From NCBI GenBank assembly GCA_003554005.1, contig PWEU01000402.1, positions 1 through 11,270 on the forward strand: 11,270 nucleotides of DNA. The letters are read 5' to 3'. Shown here in pieces: positions 1 through 6,085 of this stretch; the first letter of the stretch is position 1, and the number at the start of each line of letters is the position of its first letter. The translations under genes were made by a program, and so were the position numbers. The DNA comes from Nitriliruptoraceae bacterium. GTDB lineage: Bacteria > Actinomycetota > Nitriliruptoria > Nitriliruptorales > Nitriliruptoraceae. The notes beneath the pieces are model-generated. The model saw nothing but the letters and a program-made list of their open reading frames with translations, had not been told where the DNA came from and searched no databases.

Positions 1-1300
1 ACTCCAGCAGGGACTTGCGACGGGTGAGGTCCCGGGCCTTGCGCGCGGCGATCCGGGCCTGGGCCTCTCCCTCGGCCTTCTGCACGATGAGCTTGCCCTC
101 GCCCGGGTGCTCCTCGAGCCACTCCGCCAACCGCGCATAGGTGGTGGTCTGGACGAAGGTCTTCACCTCGGTGTTGCCGAGCTTGGTCTTGGTCTGGCCC
201 TCGAACTGCGGGTCACCGACCTTCACGGACACGATCGCCACGAGCCCGCTGCGCAGATCGTCACCGGTGAGGGCGTCGACCTCCTTGGACCGCAGCAGAC
301 CCTTGTCCTTCGCCCAGCGGTTGATCACCGAGGTCATGGCGGTGCGGAACCCCTCCTCGTGGGTGCCGCCCTCGTGGGTGTTGATCGTGTTGGCGAAGGA
401 CAGGATCGAGTCGTTGAAGTCGTTGATCCACTGGAGAGCGACCTCCAGTGACTGCGCCCCGTTGGGACCGACCTCCTCGGACTCGAAGTGGATCGTCGGG
501 TGCAGTCCGTCCTTTGCCTTGGTGGCACGGATGTGGTCCACGAAGTCCCTGAGCCCACCTGGCGCGTGGAACTCCAGACGGCGAGGTGGTGCGTCCAGCC
601 CGTCGAACTCGCGGTGGTCGATCAGCACGATCCGCAGTCCCGCGGTCAGGAACGCGGTGTCACGCAGACGTCGGGCGATCGTCTCCACGGAGAAGCCGAC
701 CCCCTCCTCGAACACGTCCGGGTCGGGCCAGAAGCTGATCGTGGTGCCGGTCTGGTCCGACCCGTCACCGGTCCGCTCGACGGGGGCATCCGGGATACCG
801 CGCTGGTAGTCCTGGCGGTAGCTGCCGCCGTCCCGGACGACCTCGGCGACCAGCCGTTCCGACAACGCGTTGACCACCGAGACGCCGACCCCGTGCAACC
901 CTCCGGAGACGGCGTAGGCCTGGGAGTCGAACTTGCCGCCGGCGTGCAGCACGGTCAGGACGACCTCGAGAGCGGACCGGCCCTCCTTCTCGTGCAGGTC
1001 GACGGGGATCCCGGAACCGTCGTCGCTGACGCGGACCCCCCCGTCACGCAGCAGTTCCACCTCGATGCGGGAGCAGCGGCCGGCCAAGGCCTCGTCCACG
1101 GAGTTGTCGACCACCTCCCAGACGAGATGGTGCAACCCGCGGGCGCCCGTCGAACCGATGTACATGCCGGGGCGCCGGCGCACCGCCTCGAGCCCTTCGA
1201 GCACCGTGATGTTCTTGGCGCTGTAGGTGCCGTCACCCTCCGGGCCGGTGACGAACGCTGGCGCGTCAGGCGGGGGCGGAGCATCGTGGGCAGCAGCCAC
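1..1300 (-). CDS. gyrB: DNA gyrase subunit B, N-terminal 433 residues (cut by window edge)
   Basis: ATPase subunit of DNA gyrase, which introduces negative supercoils with GyrA in the cytoplasm. Visible residues begin with the GHKL ATPase domain: the Mg-ATP asparagine in EVVDNSVDEA (N66), DDGSGIP at about 93-99, and the ATP-lid glycine motif GGLHGVGVSVVNALS at about 133-147. The transducer domain follows, with the QTK loop at 369-371 (context GQTKTKLGN). The window ends after ARKARDLTRRKS, which in GyrB lies just before the TOPRIM domain, so the EGDSAGG catalytic acidic motif is outside. I chose the GTG start at 1300 because GGAAGAGG sits 6 nt upstream and the frame has no earlier start nearby. 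ParE/TopoIV is the only alternative; the position beside recF/dnaN and actinobacterial-type sequence favour GyrB. Confidence 0.97.
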   Translation of the reverse strand, partial: MAAAHDAPPPPDAPAFVTGPEGDGTYSAKNITVLEGLEAVRRRPGMYIGSTGARGLHHLVWEVVDNSVDEALAGRCSRIEVELLRDGGVRVSDDGSGIPVDLHEKEGRSALEVVLTVLHAGGKFDSQAYAVSGGLHGVGVSVVNALSERLVAEVVRDGGSYRQDYQRGIPDAPVERTGDGSDQTGTTISFWPDPDVFEEGVGFSVETIARRLRDTAFLTAGLRIVLIDHREFDGLDAPPRRLEFHAPGGLRDFVDHIRATKAKDGLHPTIHFESEEVGPNGAQSLEVALQWINDFNDSILSFANTINTHEGGTHEEGFRTAMTSVINRWAKDKGLLRSKEVDALTGDDLRSGLVAIVSVKVGDPQFEGQTKTKLGNTEVKTFVQTTTYARLAEWLEEHPGEGKLIVQKAEGEAQARIAARKARDLTRRKSLLE

Positions 1301-1336
1301 CAGGGACCTCTTCCATCGTCGACGGCGTGTGCCACG

Positions 1337-1353
1337 CCGGTGCCAGGCACCGG
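1337..1353. repeat. 8-bp inverted repeat in the gyrB leader
   Basis: CCGGTGCC at 1337-1344 and its exact complement GGCACCGG at 1346-1353 are separated by one base. It lies 37 bp upstream of the gyrB start, so it would be in the 5' leader if transcription begins further up. The one-base spacer suits a protein-binding dyad better than an RNA hairpin. In GC-rich DNA this could be chance. gyrB is supercoiling-regulated in many bacteria, but no link is shown here. Confidence 0.3.
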
Positions 1354-1410
1354 TCGCGGGGTCGTGGGCGACGATCTCGAACGCCGCCCACCTCGGGTGC
1401 CATCACCCCG

Positions 1411-1439
1411 AGCCTACCAGCGGGACACAGGCGCTGACA
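1411..1439 (-). promoter_or_regulatory. possible gyrB promoter
   Basis: On the minus strand TAGGCT (1416-1411) fits the actinobacterial TAnnnT -10 pattern. It is preceded at 17 bp by TGTCAG (1439-1434), a poor -35. This would give a leader of about 100 nt before the gyrB GTG. The 266-bp gap between the tlpA-like stop and gyrB makes an independent promoter plausible, but the motif match is weak. The rest of the gap shows only short dyads, for example CGACA/TGTCG at 1517-1529. Confidence 0.2.
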
Positions 1440-1566
1440 GCCCGCCCAGTGGGCCTGTGGACGGTCGACCCCCCTTCCGGCTATGTCGACCTGCCGAGCA
1501 GCGACGCGGCCTGAGACGACACGCTGTCGCCGAGGCGCCGTCCGTGGTCCGAGGAGTTGGAGCGTC

Positions 1567-2247
1567 TCAGCCGGAGGCGGCCAGCTCGGCCAGGGTGTCG
1601 AACTGGGCCGGGTCGATCATGCCCGAGGCCCGGAACAGCACCTCACCCTCATCGCTGATCACCACCCAGGACGGGGTCGCCGTCAGGCCGTAGGCGCGGA
1701 ACGCGGAGGAGGCGACATCGTCCACCAGGACGTCGCCGGTGTAGCCGGCCGCGGCGAACCAGTCCTGGGGGGGCCAGTTCTGCCGCGAGTCGTCATGGTT
1801 GGTCGAGACCATCACGAACTGGACGTCCTCGGGGGGACCACTGGTGGTCAGCCAGTCGACGACCAGTGGGAGCTCCGCATCACAGGCCGGGCACCATGAG
1901 GCGACGAAGCTCACCAGCTGCGCCCCATCCCCAACCGTCATCGGCGTGCCGTCGAAGTCGGCACCACTCAGCACCGGGGCGGGCTGTCCCACGGCGGGAT
2001 CGGCGGCACCGTCGGGGATCGGCGGCAGCGTGTCGCCGTCCACCTCGACGTCACCGGCCACCTCGCTGACACCCACCCGGTCGTCGGTCTCACCGACGGA
2101 GAGGACAGCGATCACGACCGCCAGCAGCACGACCGCAGCGCCGACGCCGCCGTAGATGAGACGTTGCCGCTTGACGTCGGCACGCCGCTGCTCCTCACGC
2201 TCCTTGCGTCGGGCCTCGGTACGCGCGTTCTTGGTGGGCGTCGTCAC
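1567..2247 (-). CDS. membrane-anchored TlpA/DsbE-like thioredoxin-fold protein
   Basis: A 226-residue thiol-disulfide protein. A short charged Lys/Arg/Glu-rich cytoplasmic N-terminus (1-29) is followed by one membrane segment at about 31-51, an acidic linker, then a thioredoxin fold facing outside. The active site is WCPAC (C119, C122) after the strand LVSFVAS, and the conserved cis-proline is in TATPSW (P192). The order resembles TlpA/ResA/DsbE proteins. Family precedent: TlpA-like proteins are often reductants, yet M. tuberculosis DsbE is reported to oxidise thiols. The dsbB-like gene lies 71 nt upstream on the same strand, so I infer this protein is its periplasmic-side partner, in the role of DsbA. 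GTG at 2247 was chosen because GGAG lies 7 nt upstream. The same frame is open upstream to 2487, but that part overlaps dsbB and is Pro/Arg/Thr-rich. Fold and topology are firm; redox direction is inferred. Confidence 0.88.
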   Translation of the reverse strand: MTTPTKNARTEARRKEREEQRRADVKRQRLIYGGVGAAVVLLAVVIAVLSVGETDDRVGVSEVAGDVEVDGDTLPPIPDGAADPAVGQPAPVLSGADFDGTPMTVGDGAQLVSFVASWCPACDAELPLVVDWLTTSGPPEDVQFVMVSTNHDDSRQNWPPQDWFAAAGYTGDVLVDDVASSAFRAYGLTATPSWVVISDEGEVLFRASGMIDPAQFDTLAELAASG

Positions 2248-2318
2248 GGTGGTGCTCCTCGTCGTTCGACCTGCGGTGTGCGGCGCGGGGGTCGGGCCGG
2301 GTGACCGGTCCCCGGGGG

Positions 2319-2822
2319 TCAGGGTCGGCGGGCGGCCAGGCTCAGCACGGAGATCGCGACGAAGGCGACCAACGCCATCGTCGGCAGCGTCAGGAACCCG
2401 AACTCCTCGACCCAGATGATCGTGCAGGGTGCCGCATCCTCGCACGGTCCGCCCCACGCCGGGTTGTTCTCTATCGCGATGTGCCACAGCGCGACGGCCG
2501 AGCCGATGGTCGTGAGCGGCAGGACGGTGCGCCAGACGTCACGATCACCGCGGGCCACGGCCACCCCGAGGACGATGACCAGCGGATACATCGCGATGCG
2601 CTGGTACCAGCACAGGGTACAGGGCAGGTACCCGGCGACCTCGCTCAGCAGCAACGAGCCCCCCGTCGCCGTGGCAGCGATCGCGGTGGCCAGCGGCAGC
2701 GCCACGTCATCGCGGAGCCAGTCGGGGACCCGGCGGCGCACCAGCGCCACCGTGGTCACGACCGCGATCAGGATCGCGAGCAGGGCGAGGAGTCCGAAGG
2801 TGCGCTCCGCGACGGCGATCAT
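2319..2822 (-). CDS. DsbB/BdbC-family disulfide bond formation protein
   Basis: A 167-residue integral membrane protein of the DsbB family, which passes electrons from an oxidised-thiol partner (DsbA type) to quinone. Membrane segments are visible at roughly 8-28, 43-65, 76-92, 100-117 and 143-163. The first redox pair is C68-T-L-C71 in the hallmark sequence CTLCWYQRIAMYPL. The second is C127 and C133 in the loop before the last helix, followed by WVEEFGFLTLP, which resembles the BdbC form. The ATG start at 2822 has AGGAGA 5 nt upstream, and it shares ATGA with the dciA stop, so translation is probably coupled to dciA. The tlpA-like gene follows. Many actinobacteria are known to use VKOR instead of DsbB for this step, which makes the gene notable. 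The same reading frame runs open to 3080 upstream but that overlaps dciA and is rejected. Confidence 0.92.
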   Translation of the reverse strand: MIAVAERTFGLLALLAILIAVVTTVALVRRRVPDWLRDDVALPLATAIAATATGGSLLLSEVAGYLPCTLCWYQRIAMYPLVIVLGVAVARGDRDVWRTVLPLTTIGSAVALWHIAIENNPAWGGPCEDAAPCTIIWVEEFGFLTLPTMALVAFVAISVLSLAARRP

Positions 2823-3337
2823 GGGCTCTCCTGGCTGGGCTGCAGGGGTCCGACCACCAACCGGATCTCGACGACGACATCCTCGCCGAGGAGTTCCTGG
2901 GCACTGGTGAGTAGAGCGGGGGGGAGGTAGCGGAGCTGGGTCGCCCACGCCTGGTTCTCGGCGCGGATGACCAGGGTGCCACCAGCGACGCGGACCGGCT
3001 CGCACCTGCGGGCGAGCTCCGCACCCACGATCCGCTCCCACTGGGTGAACACCCGGGTACCCCGCAGCCGTGCGGTCCACCCACGTTGCGCGAGCACATG
3101 TTCCAGGTCGGAGCCGATCGCGGTCGGCGGGCGGACGCGCTGGACGGCGTCGGTATCAGGATCCGGGGCGACCCAGTCGTCGTCGGTCGGTGGAGCCGGG
3201 TCGTACTCCCGCCGCTCGAGTTGGGCACGCCGGCGGGCGGCCGCGCGGCGTCGGCGCTCGTAGACCCGTTCGTCCCGGTCACGGTGGCGTTCGGTGCGCG
3301 GATCGTGGCCATGCGGCCCGCCGGCGCGCCCGCTCAC
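2819..3337 (-). CDS. dciA: DciA/DUF721 protein, replicative-helicase loading factor
   Basis: A 172-residue protein with the DUF721 (DciA) domain at about 74-160. DciA is the ancestral partner that loads or stimulates the DnaB replicative helicase in bacteria without DnaC/DnaI. Diagnostic residues are the W100 in FTQWERIVG, then ARRCEPVRVAGGTLVI and the AENQAWATQLRYL stretch (about 126-138). The first 70 residues are unusual in makeup: Arg/Glu/His-rich and probably disordered, with runs such as YERRRRAAARRRAQ, followed by an acidic Pro/Asp linker; such extensions are common in actinobacterial members. The GTG start at 3337 overlaps the recF stop by 4 nt (GTGA), and the stop overlaps the dsbB-like start by 4 nt (ATGA). 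Placement right after recF matches actinobacterial origin operons. Helicase loading is known for the family, not shown here. Confidence 0.9.
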   Translation of the reverse strand: MSGRAGGPHGHDPRTERHRDRDERVYERRRRAAARRRAQLERREYDPAPPTDDDWVAPDPDTDAVQRVRPPTAIGSDLEHVLAQRGWTARLRGTRVFTQWERIVGAELARRCEPVRVAGGTLVIRAENQAWATQLRYLPPALLTSAQELLGEDVVVEIRLVVGPLQPSQESP

Positions 3338-4515
3338 GAGGGCAGCTCCCGGGTCCGGGGCTCCAGCCGGCTGACCCCGTCGACCAGCCGGACATCGATG
3401 CGGTGCCCGGCGAGGGGAACGTCCGCCTCCACCGCTGCGGTCACCAGCACCTGATCGAACCGGTCACAGGCCGCGGACAACCGGTCCCGCCTGGTCGTGT
3501 CGAGCTCGGCGAACACGTCATCGAGGAGCACCACCGGACGGTCGCCCACCTCGGCGAGCACGTCGAAGGTCGCGAGCTTCAACGCCAGCGCGAGCGACCA
3601 GGCTTCGCCGTGGGAGGCGTAGCCCTTGGCGGGCAGGGCACCGATGGTCAACTCGACGTCGTCGCGGTGGGGACCCACCAACGTCACCCCACGGGAACGT
3701 TCCTCGCCGGCCACCTCCTGGTACGCCGAGGCCAGCGCCCGAGCCAGGGGGGCCACCGCCGGCACCGGTCCCTCGCCGGTCTCCTCGATCAGCTCGTCCA
3801 CCACCTGACCGGCAGAGCTGCGATAGCGCACCCCGACGGTCTCGGGACGATCCGCCAGGTCCCGGTAGCAGCGGTCGACGGGACCAGCCAGGGTACGCAC
3901 GGCCGCGATCCTTGCGGCGAGGAGTTGGCTGCCCAACGTGACCAACTGCTCGGTCCAGGCCGCGATCGTGACGGCCGCGGCCTTAGAGGCCGAACCCGAC
4001 AGGTGGCGTGAGCGCTTCAGCAGTTGGTTGCGCTGGCGCAGCGCCCGGTCGTAGTCGGCGCGCGCCGCGGCGAAGGCCGGTCGGCGCTGCGAGAGCAACT
4101 CGTCGAGGAAGCGACGGCGATCACCGGGATCACCCCGCACGATCCTGAGGTCCTCGGGCGCGAACAGCACCGCGCGCAGCACCCCGATCGCCTCGGCAGC
4201 GCGCCGCACGTCCTGGCCATCCACCCGGGTGCGCGTCCGCCGGCCGGTGCCGATCTCCCCCTCGACGCGGCGGCGCCGTCCCACATCGGTCTCCAGCTCG
4301 CACCGGATCAGCCCCACCTCCTCACCCATCCGCACCAGGGGACCGTCGCCCGCCACCCGGTGGGAGCTCCCCGTGGCCACGCGCTGGACGGCCTCCAGCA
4401 GGTTGGTCTTCCCCTGGGCGTTCGGACCGACCATCACGGTCGCACCGACGGGCAGGTCCAAGCTGGCACGGTCGTAGGAGCGCACGTCGACCAGTTCGAG
4501 GTGACGCAGCTGCAT
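3334..4515 (-). CDS. recF: RecF, DNA repair and replication ATPase
   Basis: A 393-residue SMC-like ABC ATPase. With RecO and RecR it helps load RecA at single-strand gaps and stalled forks. The Walker A motif GPNAQGKT is at about 30-37. The ABC signature is in ASHGEAWSLALALKLA (300-315) and Walker B is VVLLDDVFAELD (328-339). GPHRDDVEL (281-289) and the N-terminal start MQLRHLELVDVRSY are typical of RecF. Length matches the family (about 360-400). The ATG at 4515 lies 13 nt after the dnaN stop, with GGCGAGG as a modest ribosome-binding site. dciA starts inside its stop codon. The order dnaN-recF is the ancestral bacterial arrangement and implies co-transcription. Confidence 0.97.
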   Translation of the reverse strand: MQLRHLELVDVRSYDRASLDLPVGATVMVGPNAQGKTNLLEAVQRVATGSSHRVAGDGPLVRMGEEVGLIRCELETDVGRRRRVEGEIGTGRRTRTRVDGQDVRRAAEAIGVLRAVLFAPEDLRIVRGDPGDRRRFLDELLSQRRPAFAAARADYDRALRQRNQLLKRSRHLSGSASKAAAVTIAAWTEQLVTLGSQLLAARIAAVRTLAGPVDRCYRDLADRPETVGVRYRSSAGQVVDELIEETGEGPVPAVAPLARALASAYQEVAGEERSRGVTLVGPHRDDVELTIGALPAKGYASHGEAWSLALALKLATFDVLAEVGDRPVVLLDDVFAELDTTRRDRLSAACDRFDQVLVTAAVEADVPLAGHRIDVRLVDGVSRLEPRTRELPS

Positions 4516-4528
4516 CGACGGCCTCGCC

Positions 4529-5647
4529 TCAGCTCACCCGCATCGGCATGAGCAGGTAGGTCAGGTCGTCGATGCGCTCGTCGTCGCTGTCGGCTTCCGG
4601 CTTCAGCACGGCCGGCTTGAGTCCGTCACGGAGCTCGATACGGATCTGTTCGGTCCCGGTGGCATCGAGTCCGGCGAGGAGGAAGGCCGGGTTGAACGAG
4701 ATCGACAGACCCTCCCCGTCGATCTCCGCGGGGAGGGCCTCGGCGGCGTCACCCATCTCTTGGTTGGTCGCCTGCAGGTCGACGGAGCCGTCGCCGAAGT
4801 GCAGGGTCACGGGCGTGTTGGCCTGCCCCATCGCCACGATGGCCACCCGCTGCAGCGCCTCGGAGAGCCCCGCACGGTCGACGACCACCGTGGTCTCGTG
4901 GGCGTCGGGCAGTAGCGCGCGGTAGTTCGGGAACGACCCCTCGATCAGCTTGGTGGTGAGACGCCGATCGCCGAAGAGGAAGGAGACCTGGCCCTCCTCC
5001 AGCACGACCGTGACGTCGCCTCCCACCTCGCCGGCGGCCTTCGCCGCCTCCTGCAGGGATCGTGCCGGTACCAGGGCGACACCGTCGACCGCCTGGTCGA
5101 AGGCGACCGAACGCACGGCCAGGCGGTAGCTGTCGGTCGCCGCAGCGGTCAGCATGCCGTCCGAGGCGTCGAGCTGGACACCGGTGAGGACGGGTCGGCC
5201 GTCGTCGGTGGACGCGGCCCGCGCGACCTGGGACACCAGGCGGGCGAAGGCATCGGCTTTCAGCATCCCCTGGGCCGCGTCCTCGGCGGGCGCCGCCAGT
5301 GTGGGGAAGTCCTCCACCTGCATCCCCCGGACGTGGAAGGTCGCCCGACCGCAGGTGATCTCGACCCGGTCGGTGTCGCCTTCGAGGTTCACCGGCGAGT
5401 TCGGGAATCGGGCGACCAGCTGCGATAGCAGTCGTCCGGGCAGCAGCACCCGACCCGGCTCGTCGATCTCGACTGGGATCGAGATCTCCGCCGCCACCTC
5501 GAGGTCGGTGGCTCGGCAGGTCAGGCGACCGTCGGCAGCTTCCAGGAGGATGCCCGACAAAGCGGGCAGGGTCACCCGGGCACCGACGGTGCGGGTTGCC
5601 CACGACACCGCATCGGCGAACTCGGTCCGCTCGGCTCTCAGCTTCAC
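4529..5647 (-). CDS. dnaN: DNA polymerase III beta subunit (sliding clamp)
   Basis: A 372-residue clamp that dimerises as a ring around DNA and tethers the replicative polymerase and many repair factors. Family marks are MKLRAERTEF at the N-terminus, RPVLTGV (151-157), ATDSYRLA (170-177), EGSFPNYRALLP (about 236-247) and the C-terminal LLMPMR near the end, which contributes to the hydrophobic pocket for clamp-binding peptides. I chose the GTG at 5647 because AGGAGG lies 6 nt upstream and homologues begin M-K-(L/F)-R. The same frame is open 30 codons further up, but this extension is His/Pro-rich and not clamp-like. It is the first gene of the leftward unit dnaN-recF-dciA-dsbB-like. A confident promoter is not visible, though the least GC-rich stretch (5680-5719) directly precedes it. 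Confidence 0.98.
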   Translation of the reverse strand: MKLRAERTEFADAVSWATRTVGARVTLPALSGILLEAADGRLTCRATDLEVAAEISIPVEIDEPGRVLLPGRLLSQLVARFPNSPVNLEGDTDRVEITCGRATFHVRGMQVEDFPTLAAPAEDAAQGMLKADAFARLVSQVARAASTDDGRPVLTGVQLDASDGMLTAAATDSYRLAVRSVAFDQAVDGVALVPARSLQEAAKAAGEVGGDVTVVLEEGQVSFLFGDRRLTTKLIEGSFPNYRALLPDAHETTVVVDRAGLSEALQRVAIVAMGQANTPVTLHFGDGSVDLQATNQEMGDAAEALPAEIDGEGLSISFNPAFLLAGLDATGTEQIRIELRDGLKPAVLKPEADSDDERIDDLTYLLMPMRVS

Positions 5648-5679
5648 GTGGTGCCTCCTGGGCGGGTCGGTCCACACCC

Positions 5680-5719
5680 CTGGTTTTGAAGGTCCTGTAT
5701 GGAGTCTCGGTTCGTCACC
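5680..5719. other. candidate duplex unwinding element
   Basis: This stretch is the least GC-rich part of the origin gap. It contains TGGTTTTGAAGG and CTGTATGG while flanks are clearly richer in G and C. It lies directly beyond the trio-like triplets on the dnaN side, where the unwinding element sits in B. subtilis. It is only mildly AT-rich (near half), so melting would depend strongly on DnaA and negative supercoiling. Confidence 0.45.
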
Positions 5720-5748
5720 GTAGTAGGGGCTGTGCAAACGGTGGACAA
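5720..5748 (-). promoter_or_regulatory. origin unwinding core: two adjacent DnaA boxes, GC cluster and DnaA-trio-like repeats
   Basis: Read 5' to 3' on the minus strand: TTGTCCACC (5748-5740), one mismatch from the actinobacterial box TTGTCCACA; then immediately GTTTGCACA (5739-5731), a degenerate box; then GCCCCTACTAC (5730-5720). The last part matches the B. subtilis order box - GC cluster - CTA-type triplets (DnaA-trios) - unwinding element, and also points from dnaA towards dnaN. Only two clear triplets (CTACTA) are seen, against about six in B. subtilis. DnaA-trios are known to guide the DnaA filament onto a single strand; function here is inferred from order and orientation. Confidence 0.55.
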
Positions 5749-5765
5749 CCTGCGTCCTCGCAGGT
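5748..5765. repeat. 7-bp inverted repeat beside the origin DnaA box
   Basis: ACCTGCG (5748-5754) and CGCAGGT (5759-5765) are perfect complements around the 4-nt spacer TCCT. The dyad shares one base with the DnaA box at 5740-5748 and lies on its dnaA-proximal side. It could be a regulator site or a small hairpin; nothing identifies a protein. Confidence 0.35.
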
Positions 5766-5812
5766 CAGCAGGGGTGCGGGTCGTGTGGAGTCGGTGTGGG
5801 CCGCAGCGCGCC

Positions 5813-5821
5813 TGGTCCACA
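5813..5821 (+). promoter_or_regulatory. DnaA-box-like site
   Basis: TGGTCCACA differs at one position from TTGTCCACA, the box preferred in many high-GC actinobacteria. It points opposite to the unwinding-core boxes. It is one of the two best single matches in the origin gap, with 5740-5748. Confidence 0.5.
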
Positions 5822-5832
5822 GTGGCGAGAAC

Positions 5833-5844
5833 CACATCGATGTG
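5833..5844. repeat. 12-bp perfect palindrome in oriC
   Basis: CACATCGATGTG is identical to its reverse complement. It lies 11 bp past the box-like site at 5813-5821 and 19 bp before the first phased array. It could be a dimeric regulator site, but a 12-bp palindrome may also occur by chance. Confidence 0.3.
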
Positions 5845-5863
5845 CTTCCACGGGGCGTCGTGG

Positions 5864-5896
5864 TTGTCCCCCGCGTGTCCCCCACCGTTCCACCCC
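5864..5896 (+). repeat. 11-bp phased box-like array A (3 units)
   Basis: Three 9-mers start at 5864 (TTGTCCCCC), 5875 (GTGTCCCCC) and 5886 (CGTTCCACC), exactly 11 bp apart. TCC at positions 4-6 and CC at 8-9 are invariant. They resemble a weak form of TTGTCCACA. Regular one-turn spacing suggests a protein filament contacting the same DNA face. Family precedent: low-affinity DnaA sites are often clustered and close-spaced. Binding by DnaA is inferred. Confidence 0.5.
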
Positions 5897-5962
5897 CAGC
5901 GGGGGCTGTACGGCGTGCGCTGCGCGTGCAGCAACTGGACGCGCTCCACCGGCTACACCGGT

Positions 5963-6006
5963 TCGTCCCCCGCTCGTCCCCCGCGTGTCCACCGGTTCTC
6001 CACGGC
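5963..6006 (+). repeat. 11-bp phased box-like array B (4 units)
   Basis: Four 9-mers start at 5963 (TCGTCCCCC), 5974 (TCGTCCCCC), 5985 (GTGTCCACC) and 5996 (TTCTCCACG), exactly 11 bp apart, all on the plus strand like array A. The first two 11-bp units are identical (TCGTCCCCCGC). The 15-mer GTCCCCCGCGTGTCC occurs both here (5976-5990) and in array A (5866-5880). A further related CGCTCCACC at 5942-5950 is 21 bp before the first unit and so off the exact step. Confidence 0.55.
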
Positions 6007-6059
6007 ACGTCAGTGGATGACGAGGTCGGTACGCCGACGGCCCGACACCTCCGCGCCCC

Positions 6060-6081
6060 CTCCCCGGGTGCGGTCGGGGAG
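6060..6081 (-). terminator. possible dnaA terminator hairpin
   Basis: CTCCCC (6060-6065) and GGGGAG (6076-6081) can pair around a 10-nt loop, beginning 4 nt after the dnaA stop codon. There is no U tract, which is usual in high-GC actinobacteria, so the call rests on position and pairing only. Without it dnaA transcription would run through oriC into dnaN. Confidence 0.3.
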
Positions 6082-6085
6082 CCGT

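Larger units (their letters stand above)
5648..6085. other. oriC: dnaA-dnaN intergenic region, probable replication origin
   Basis: This 438-bp gap between the dnaN start and the dnaA stop has no credible gene and is dense in DnaA-box-like motifs. Seen directly: a box pair followed by a GC cluster and trio-like triplets (5720-5748), a less GC-rich stretch (5680-5719), single box-like 9-mers at 5668-5676 (CGGTCCACA) and 5813-5821 (TGGTCCACA, one mismatch to TTGTCCACA), two 11-bp phased arrays (5864-5896 and 5963-6006), and dyads at 5748-5765, 5833-5844, 5893-5905 and 5948-5962. Gene context and motif density make it the likely origin. Function is inferred. Confidence 0.85.

Noticed and set aside
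1517..1529. CGACA/TGTCG hairpin as a terminator after the tlpA-like gene
   Set aside because: The stem is only 5 bp with a 3-nt loop and no T tract, too weak to call in GC-rich DNA.
488..1693. 401-codon plus-strand open frame
   Set aside because: It is antisense to gyrB and the tlpA-like gene end, with no recognisable domain; gyrB motifs on the opposite strand are clear.
2248..2487. 80-codon upstream extension of the tlpA-like gene
   Set aside because: It overlaps dsbB on the same strand, is low-complexity Pro/Arg/Thr, and the GTG at 2247 has a well-placed ribosome-binding site followed by a normal membrane anchor.
2823..3080. Upstream extension of the dsbB-like frame
   Set aside because: It lies wholly over dciA in another frame, and the ATG at 2822 has AGGAGA and starts directly before the first membrane helix.
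3070..4011. 313-codon plus-strand open frame
   Set aside because: It is antisense to recF and dciA; its His/Gly/Arg-rich composition is the mirror of GC-rich third positions in recF, whose motifs are unmistakable.
5640..5655. parS-like sequence with a TTCACGTG core
   Set aside because: It matches only about 10 of 16 bases of the ParB site, lacks the symmetric right arm, and overlaps the dnaN start codon and ribosome-binding region, which explains the sequence.
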